Positions 7,801 through 12,289 of a stretch of 12,289 nucleotides of DNA are shown in pieces (within the stretch, counting starts at the first letter, position 1; the number at the start of each line of letters is the position of its first letter). The notes under the pieces are model-generated. The model did not search any database. It had not been told where the DNA came from and was given only the letters and a program-made list of their open reading frames with translations. This DNA comes from CAZJAD01 sp964543855 (GTDB taxonomy: Bacteria > Electryoneota > RPQS01 > DYHQ01), in assembly GCA_964543855.1 (NCBI GenBank), contig CAZJAD010000068.1:1-12289 (forward strand). The letters run 5' to 3'. A program made the position numbers and the translations under genes.

Positions 7801-8672
7801 TCCAAGGGAGGATCCGCATTGTTGTAGCGATCCTGAATGTAGCTCCTGATATAGGATGTCGTCCACGAGCCCGGTATCTCATCCGGTCCCGCGACCTCCA
7901 CGGTGTAACCCTTGCGCGTGCGCCATGTCACCAGCGGTTCAAGGTATGGCGGAATAATTGAGTTGCTCGCTACGATGTAAAGCAAGGTTCCTTTCACAAC
8001 CTCCACATCTGCAGCGATCTCATCCCAGTTCGGCACCATGGCGCGCAACAGGCCGGCGGTTGTCTCCGTAATCGGACGATCATAGCTGATCGGCGGCCCG
8101 CTTTCATGAACCTGAATCTGAACACTCCGGAGTACTTTCAGTCTCCCTTGAGCCGGATTGTACTTGGCAGCAGGAATATGGACCACCGCCAGCGAAACCC
8201 CACCCAGAACCTGGCGCTGTGAAACGCCGAAGGGAACTTGAGGCAAATATTCATTCCGCGATGAATAGGCAGCCGCGCGTTTATGGGATCCCCTTTCATC
8301 CTCGTTCAGCGCCAGGCTGTAAGTATCCTCCAACTCCATCCATTCCTCAGACACGACCTCAATCTCCGGATCGCCAGCCGATCTCAGCGCGATGACGCGC
8401 GAGATAATCGGCAGGTCCGCTTCGCCATCACCTCCAGCCATCATTTCGTTCGGCAGACTCACCCTGTCGTAAATCGTGCCCTCATCATCGAACGACTCGA
8501 TGACGAAGCCCGGAATCGAGACATCCATCTCCCAAGCATCTGTGCCGGCACTGCGGATCTCAACTGTCGGCACCTGGTCGGCAATGGGTGAAACAACCTC
8601 GACCCAAGCTCCGCTACCGGCCCCTGCACACCCCACCAATGCCAATCCAAAAAGAAGCGACCTGATCTTCAT
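4869..8672 (-). CDS. Large secreted gingipain-like peptidase C25-family protein, catalytic His replaced by Glu
   Basis: A 1267-residue exported protein. Residues 1-22 are a signal peptide; LVGC at 12-15 fits a lipobox, so it may be a lipoprotein. About 25-210 resembles the C25 propeptide. The caspase-like C25 core spans about 228-580, including FVCLVGDADGSY (near 290), VITCATN with the presumed nucleophile Cys475, and LLGDPAVD. Where gingipains have Y-x-G-H-G this protein reads YRGEG, with Glu447 in the His position. LTN and the 12-residue step from it to the Cys agree with gingipain RgpB. Then follow an Ig-like domain (about 585-670), two CARDB-like domains (about 690-800 and 810-910), a beta-rich domain with APFWDDL, FIIEWSR and GDGEILFQY (about 938-1165), and a fibronectin III domain (about 1165-1247). 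No type IX secretion C-terminal domain is present. ATG has GGAGG 8 nt upstream. Family assignment is firm; peptidase activity is doubtful. Confidence 0.88.
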   Translation of the reverse strand: MKIRSLLFGLALVGCAGAGSGAWVEVVSPIADQVPTVEIRSAGTDAWEMDVSIPGFVIESFDDEGTIYDRVSLPNEMMAGGDGEADLPIISRVIALRSAGDPEIEVVSEEWMELEDTYSLALNEDERGSHKRAAAYSSRNEYLPQVPFGVSQRQVLGGVSLAVVHIPAAKYNPAQGRLKVLRSVQIQVHESGPPISYDRPITETTAGLLRAMVPNWDEIAADVEVVKGTLLYIVASNSIIPPYLEPLVTWRTRKGYTVEVAGPDEIPGSWTTSYIRSYIQDRYNNADPPLEFVCLVGDADGSYSIPAFMRTGFWYGDTGPGDWDYSRLDGYDMLSDVAVGRFCFNSTTELQVLVNKTLVYERDPAPPSGASNPSWFKGAGLLAGNNDWNNSGISTVQLMRWTRERLLENGYTSSSIDTVYYIHETVTAYDINNTINSGISFYCYRGEGYMSDYSSGDMSGLTNGRRMPFMIVITCATNEYDGDSGTSSICEHLVKAGTVSNPKGAIGAVGTSTIETRTRYNNCVSAGIVQGLLREGIHTMGGALSRSRLELAINYPVDSAEAGFFCHISTLLGDPAVDVFTDTPETLFVDNPGSVPVGTNTLTLNVTNGRSQPVADAYVNLVKGDEVFVGDWTDGNGRVILNFATTMADSLFVTATKHNCRPAITHTMVTSSARFVSPASSVFVLDDDDSGESHGDGNEVANPGETIELAVSLRNWGTSSAYGVHAELSGTDPFIASIGDNYEYYGTIASGAEVDPPDDFNFTIADYAPDGHVLQYTLTVTDNTPESWISSVPIVVSNANFEYAKYTLTDVGNSILDPGESGGIWLRLNNVGTRRTEDSTVAVLHSGNPVVTVTDNIGTFDASTPGSNCSNQADPFGIAASSSAIPGDRAPMTCIFPLANGFTDTLRFIVTIGSVAPTFPSPPDAYGYWAFDNADITFDKHPTYDWVEIDTRYGGSGTQLNINDYSYEDDATRVVTLPFTFRYYGQEFTQISVCSNGWIAMGADQVQQTGFRNWHIPAALGPEGMIAPFWDDLYRISYNGSYGRIYYDHDTANHRFIIEWSRVRKYNGSSNPTLTFECILYEPGYPVTPTGDGEILFQYHTCTNTIDESDWWPTSNDYATVGIENLDESDGVLYSYFNLTSPFIPGASSMTSGKAILFTTQKALTTAPKAPANLIAYRSGDDIELHWNAVHEDIYENPITVDEYNIYRDLSASFAPDAGTYLATTSDTTYQDVGAAGDAKYFYVVQASLSGSLSPFDGVKRQPARHH

Positions 8673-8712
8673 CCGCTGAACCTCCGAATCCCCCGTGCAG
8701 CTCTGCCTTCAA

Positions 8713-8730
8713 TCGATTCCAGAGAATCGA
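8713..8730. repeat. Short inverted repeat in the C25-gene leader
   Basis: TCGATTC and GAATCGA are perfect 7-bp arms around a 4-nt spacer, about 40 nt upstream of the start codon at 8672 and downstream of the predicted promoter. It could form a hairpin in the mRNA leader or be a regulator site. Confidence 0.4.
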
Positions 8731-8811
8731 ATACAATGCCCCCCGCCCGCTCCAATCTGGCGCAATCCTGAACTTGCCACCGGGCGGCGAGTTGCCTGCT
8801 TATCCGATATA

Positions 8812-8839
8812 AAAATAACAATTTTTCCCAATTTTTCAA
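8812..8839 (-). promoter_or_regulatory. Probable promoter of the complete C25-family gene
   Basis: On the minus strand TTGAAA (8834-8839) is separated by 16 nt from TATTTT (8812-8817) within the only clearly AT-rich patch of this spacer. A slightly different -10 (TATATC, 8805-8810) is possible but too far from this -35 box. The predicted leader is about 130 nt. Confidence 0.45.
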
Positions 8840-9072
8840 CGGAAAGCTGGGGGGGACGCACTCTCTCTGCGCCGCCGCAACTAATCTCTTTACAATATGT
8901 TACAGGTTCGCGGTCGAGAACACGGCCGAAAAACGCGATTCCTGCGGCGACCCCATGCCTCTCTCACTCACGACGGTCGAGAGGAATCCGCCGAGCGATT
9001 CGCCAAGCTCATAGCCGGGGAGCGGCAGGTCGTCTGACTGAAATCCGATTCGATGTCAAGCTCAGCGGGGCT
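8840..9072. other. Intergenic spacer between the two C25-family genes
   Basis: I see no gene here. The plus-strand ORF that can be drawn through it has no recognisable domain, no good ribosome binding site, and runs through the promoter and terminator of the flanking genes. The spacer presumably holds upstream sequence for the promoter at 8812-8839. Confidence 0.5.
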
Positions 9073-9111
9073 CAAAGAGAAGCCCCGGCTCCGTCGGAAA
9101 GGAGCCGGGGC
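9073..9111 (-). terminator. Intrinsic terminator of the upstream C25-family paralog
   Basis: On the minus strand GCCCCGGCTCC and GGAGCCGGGGC form a perfect 11-bp stem around an 8-nt loop, followed by the pyrimidine-rich TTCTCTTTG. The stem sequence is nearly the same as in the terminator at 4814-4842, as expected if the two genes arose by duplication together with their 3' flank. Confidence 0.75.
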
Positions 9112-9145
9112 CCGTTACTCATGTCCTCGGCGGAAGGGCGGCAAT

Positions 9146-9170
9146 CAACTCCTGTCCCTTCGGGGAGTTG
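9146..9170 (-). repeat. Second hairpin in the 3' untranslated region of the paralog
   Basis: CAACTCC and GGAGTTG form a perfect 7-bp stem around an 11-nt loop, between the stop codon at 9195 and the terminator. No T-run follows. It may protect the 3' end of the mRNA or be incidental. Confidence 0.35.
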
Positions 9171-9194
9171 AGCAGCACTTCTGCCCGGTTTCTG

Positions 9195-12100
9195 CTAATC
9201 TCGTCGCGATCCTCCAGCCGGTGAAAGCAGGCCGGAGATATTCGCCTGAACAACATAGAAGTACTTGCCGCCTCCGACCGCGCCGATATCCTGATAAGTC
9301 GTGTCCGACGCCGTCCCAAGGTAAGTCCCCGCGTCCGGTGTGAACATGGCGGATGTGTCACGATAGATGTTGTACTCGTCCACGGTGATTGGATTCTCGT
9401 AGATATCTCTGCGCACGGCGTTCCAGCGCAGCTCGACAGTGTCTCCGGCGGAGATGGCCGTGAGATTCGTCGGTGCCTTGGGAGCGCTTGCTGGCGCCTT
9501 CTGCGTCGTGAAGAGAATCGCCCGCCCACTCGTCATCGACGCCGCCCCGGGGATGCTGGGACTGGTCCGATTCCAGTAGCTGTAGAGCACGCCATCGGTC
9601 TCGTCCAAGTTTTCTATCCCCACGGTCGCATAATTGTTCGATGACGACACATCGGTGGTGTTGGTGCAGGTCATGTACTGGAAGAGAATCTCCCCGTCGC
9701 CCGTGGGTGTCTCCGGGTAGCCCGGCTGACAGAGAATGCACTGGAACGTCTGAATGCTGTTATTACTGTTCTTCTTCGTACGGCTCCATTCGATGATGAA
9801 ACGATGATTCGCCACATCGTTCTGGACATAAATGCGCCCGTAAGAGCCGTTGTAGCTGATCCGGTAAAGGTCATCCCAGAATGGCGCGATCATCGCCGAC
9901 GGACCCAAAGCTCCGGGAATGTGCCAGTTGCGGAATGTTGTGTGCACTTCCTGCTCAGACCCCATTGCTATCCAACCATTCGTGCAAATGGCGATGTCCG
10001 TGAAGTTCTCTCCGTAGTACTTGAAGTTAAAAGGCAGCCGGTACGCCATCGCATCATCCTCCTCGTCGTAGTAGTCATTGAGGATGAGCTGGCTGCCAGA
10101 CCCGCCATAGCGCGTGTCAATCTCCACCCAGTCATAGGTCGGGTGCTTTTCGTAGGCTACATCCGTATTGTCAAACGCCCAGTAACCATACGAGTCCGGT
10201 GGCGTCGGGGCGTACGACGCAATACTGCCTATACGGAGATTGAACCAGATCGTGTCCGCAAAACCATCGGTAAGTGGAAAGATGCAGCGCAACGGAATCC
10301 GCTCACCCGGAAACGCCCCCATCGTCGCCGATAGCCCAAACGGGTCCCCGGAGTTGTTGCAGTTCCCTCCGGGACTCGAAGATGTGAACGCGCTTACGGC
10401 ATCCGTGATCTCCACCGCCGGATTCCCGGAATGAAGTTCCGCCACCGCACCCGACCCCGTCGCACGCGTCCCCGCATTGTGCAATGTCAGCCAGATCTCG
10501 CCGGTCTCTCCCGGATCCAATGTTGTGCCAACACCCAGTAACGCGTGACTCGTGTACTCGAGATTCCCATTCGACACGACGATCGGCATCGCACTGATCC
10601 AAGTATTCGGCGTGTTGTCCGTCGCCGTCAAAGTAAACGGTATCACATAGCCATCCGGCGCATAACCCGCAATCGTGAAATCAAAATCATCCGCGGGATC
10701 CACGGTCGCGCCTGACGCAATCGTCCCATAATACTCGTCATCATCGCCGATGCTCACCACGTACGGATCTGTCACACTCAGATCCGCCTGCACGCCATAG
10801 GCCGAGGATGTTCCCCAGTTCCTGAGTGACACCGCTACTTCGACCGTCTCCCCCGGATTCGCCAACCCGTCGCCATTGCCCTGACTCTCCCCATTGTTGT
10901 CATCATCAATGACAAAGGTGGAGGTCGCCGGCGATACATACCGACCACTTGTCGTCACCAGTGTGTAGTTGATCGCCGGACGGTGATTGTGCTTGCTCGC
11001 TGTGACAAACAAACTCTCCGCTGTTGTCGTCGCAAAGCCCAAAATCACCTGACCATTGGCATCCGTCCAATCCCCCACAAACACTTCTGTCCCCTTCACC
11101 AGATTGACATAGGCCCCTTCTACAGGCTGCCCGCTGCCATTGGTCACCGTGAGCGTCAATGTGTTTGTACCTACGGGAAGAGAAGCGGGATTGTCTACGA
11201 ACAGGGTCTCGGGTGTGCCCGTGAAGAGATCCAACGCCGGATCCCCTAAGAGGCCCGCATAATGGCAAAAAGCTGCCACTGTGGTCGAATCCAGCGGATA
11301 AGCAAGGCGAAGCTCCACTCGCGACCGGTTCAGAATCCCGCCGGGATTATAAATCCCCTGACGATAAAGCCCCTGAATTGCACCTCCCATGACACAGTTG
11401 TTGAACCGCGTGTGCGTCGCACTCGATGTCATCCCAATCACGGCAATGGCCCCCCGCGGATTCGATGTCGTTCCCGTCTTCAAGAACGCCTCACACACAT
11501 CATAGCCGTCAAAATCATTGGTCGAACACGTAATCACCATCATGAATGGCAAACGCCGCCCATTGTGCAGGCCGGACACACTCGAGGTTCCGTAGCCGCT
11601 CACGCCTATCCAACCCCGGTAACACCACAGCGATATCCCTCCATTGATATCATCGTTGATCTTGGTGGCATTGACCGACTCATGGACATAATAAAGGGTA
11701 TCAATGCTGGAACTGGTGTAGCCCACATCCAAGAGCCGCTCCCGAACCCAGCGACAGGTCTGAATCGTCGAAATCCCTGAATAGGAGCTCCCCGCGCAAA
11801 GCGCGCCTCCAAGGTACCAGTTCGGATTATCATCCCCTCCCGATGGTGGTGCCGGTTCGCGCTCGTAGTAGAATGTCTTGTTGACAATCACCTCCAGCTC
11901 GCCCAGCGTGTTGTAACACATACGCCCCAACGCTACATCCGACAACAGATCGGTCCCGTCCAAGCGCGTATAACGCCAGTCTCCTACAGCATAGCCGGAC
12001 GAATAGGTTGGGATGTTGTAGCTGCCACCGGCATCCCCAACAAGACACACGAACTCCAAAGGCGGATCCGCGTTGTCGTAACGATCCTGAATGTAGTTCT

Positions 12101-12289
12101 TAATGTACGTCGTGCTCCACGAACCCGGTATCTCATCGGGTCCCGCTACTTCAACCGTGTAGCCCTTGCGCTCGCGCCATGTCACCAGTGGTTCAATGTA
12201 AGGTGGTACTGATGAATTATTCGCCACGATGTAAAGCAGCGTCCCCCGAACCACCTCCACATCCACTCCGACCTCGTCCCAGTTCGGCA
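9195..12289 (-). CDS. Gingipain-like peptidase C25-family protein, tandem paralog, N-terminus off the window, catalytic His replaced by Trp
   Basis: The frame is open to the right edge, so the apparent start at 12266 is internal: the codons before it read PNWDEVG, matching PNWDEIAA at residue 214 of the downstream paralog. About 213 residues (signal peptide and propeptide) are therefore outside. The C25 core occupies about 12245-11215. The presumed nucleophile is the Cys in VITCSTN (codon 11526-11528). The expected histidine, 28 residues before it, is Trp (codon 11610-11612, in YRGWIG). Ig-like (about 11180-10930), two CARDB-like (about 10870-10300), beta-rich (about 10160-9490) and fibronectin III (about 9485-9230) domains follow in the same order as in the paralog. 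The two proteins are alike over their whole length; they differ most by small indels in the core and by the final residues (GGSRRD here). No type IX secretion C-terminal domain. It has its own terminator, so it is not obviously cotranscribed with the downstream copy. Confidence 0.87.
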   Translation of the reverse strand, partial: PNWDEVGVDVEVVRGTLLYIVANNSSVPPYIEPLVTWRERKGYTVEVAGPDEIPGSWSTTYIKNYIQDRYDNADPPLEFVCLVGDAGGSYNIPTYSSGYAVGDWRYTRLDGTDLLSDVALGRMCYNTLGELEVIVNKTFYYEREPAPPSGGDDNPNWYLGGALCAGSSYSGISTIQTCRWVRERLLDVGYTSSSIDTLYYVHESVNATKINDDINGGISLWCYRGWIGVSGYGTSSVSGLHNGRRLPFMMVITCSTNDFDGYDVCEAFLKTGTTSNPRGAIAVIGMTSSATHTRFNNCVMGGAIQGLYRQGIYNPGGILNRSRVELRLAYPLDSTTVAAFCHYAGLLGDPALDLFTGTPETLFVDNPASLPVGTNTLTLTVTNGSGQPVEGAYVNLVKGTEVFVGDWTDANGQVILGFATTTAESLFVTASKHNHRPAINYTLVTTSGRYVSPATSTFVIDDDNNGESQGNGDGLANPGETVEVAVSLRNWGTSSAYGVQADLSVTDPYVVSIGDDDEYYGTIASGATVDPADDFDFTIAGYAPDGYVIPFTLTATDNTPNTWISAMPIVVSNGNLEYTSHALLGVGTTLDPGETGEIWLTLHNAGTRATGSGAVAELHSGNPAVEITDAVSAFTSSSPGGNCNNSGDPFGLSATMGAFPGERIPLRCIFPLTDGFADTIWFNLRIGSIASYAPTPPDSYGYWAFDNTDVAYEKHPTYDWVEIDTRYGGSGSQLILNDYYDEEDDAMAYRLPFNFKYYGENFTDIAICTNGWIAMGSEQEVHTTFRNWHIPGALGPSAMIAPFWDDLYRISYNGSYGRIYVQNDVANHRFIIEWSRTKKNSNNSIQTFQCILCQPGYPETPTGDGEILFQYMTCTNTTDVSSSNNYATVGIENLDETDGVLYSYWNRTSPSIPGAASMTSGRAILFTTQKAPASAPKAPTNLTAISAGDTVELRWNAVRRDIYENPITVDEYNIYRDTSAMFTPDAGTYLGTASDTTYQDIGAVGGGKYFYVVQANISGLLSPAGGSRRD

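Noticed and set aside
8695..9171. Plus-strand ORF of 158 codons in the spacer between the C25 genes
   Set aside because: No domain, no ribosome binding site, and it overlaps a promoter and a terminator for the other strand.
12264..12266. GTG as the start of the upstream C25 paralog
   Set aside because: The frame continues upstream to the window edge with residues homologous to the paralog, so this codon is internal.
4869..12289. The two C25 genes as one operon
   Set aside because: A perfect 11-bp stem with a pyrimidine tail lies between them and the downstream gene has its own likely promoter.

Overview
The window looks like bacterial chromosome of moderately high GC. It holds three blocks: a class II (B12-dependent) ribonucleotide reductase gene, a three-gene ribosomal protein operon, and two tandem genes for very large secreted gingipain-like (peptidase C25) proteins. 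C25 proteins with a pro-domain, a caspase-like core, Ig-like modules, a large beta-rich domain and a final fibronectin III domain are typical of uncultivated FCB-type and neighbouring candidate phyla (Eisenbacteria, Latescibacteria, Zixibacteria, WOR-3 style genomes). That placement is inference; no marker in the window fixes the phylum.

Layout. Positions 1-3352, minus strand: nrdJ, open through the left edge, so its C-terminus is missing. Positions 3353-3642: a leader of about 285 nt for nrdJ with several hairpins and a 10-codon in-frame mini-ORF just upstream of the GTG start. Positions 3643-3968: two divergent promoters with identical hexamers and spacing (TTGACT, 17 nt, TATATT), one for nrdJ on the minus strand and one for the ribosomal genes on the plus strand. 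Positions 4023-4721, plus: rpsR, rpmB, rpmG (S18, L28, L33), all lacking CxxC zinc motifs, followed by a strong intrinsic terminator. Positions 4869-8672, minus: a complete 1267-residue C25-family protein with its own terminator, Shine-Dalgarno sequence and probable promoter. Positions 9195-12289, minus: a close paralog of it, open through the right edge and missing roughly its first 213 residues, with its own terminator.

The two C25 genes are separate transcription units from a tandem duplication. In both, the presumed nucleophilic cysteine is present, but the histidine expected in the Y-x-G-H-G motif is replaced, by Glu in one and Trp in the other at the same aligned position. This, and the switch-like nrdJ leader, are the two most interesting observations. 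I found no CRISPR array, tRNA, rRNA, insertion sequence or phage gene.
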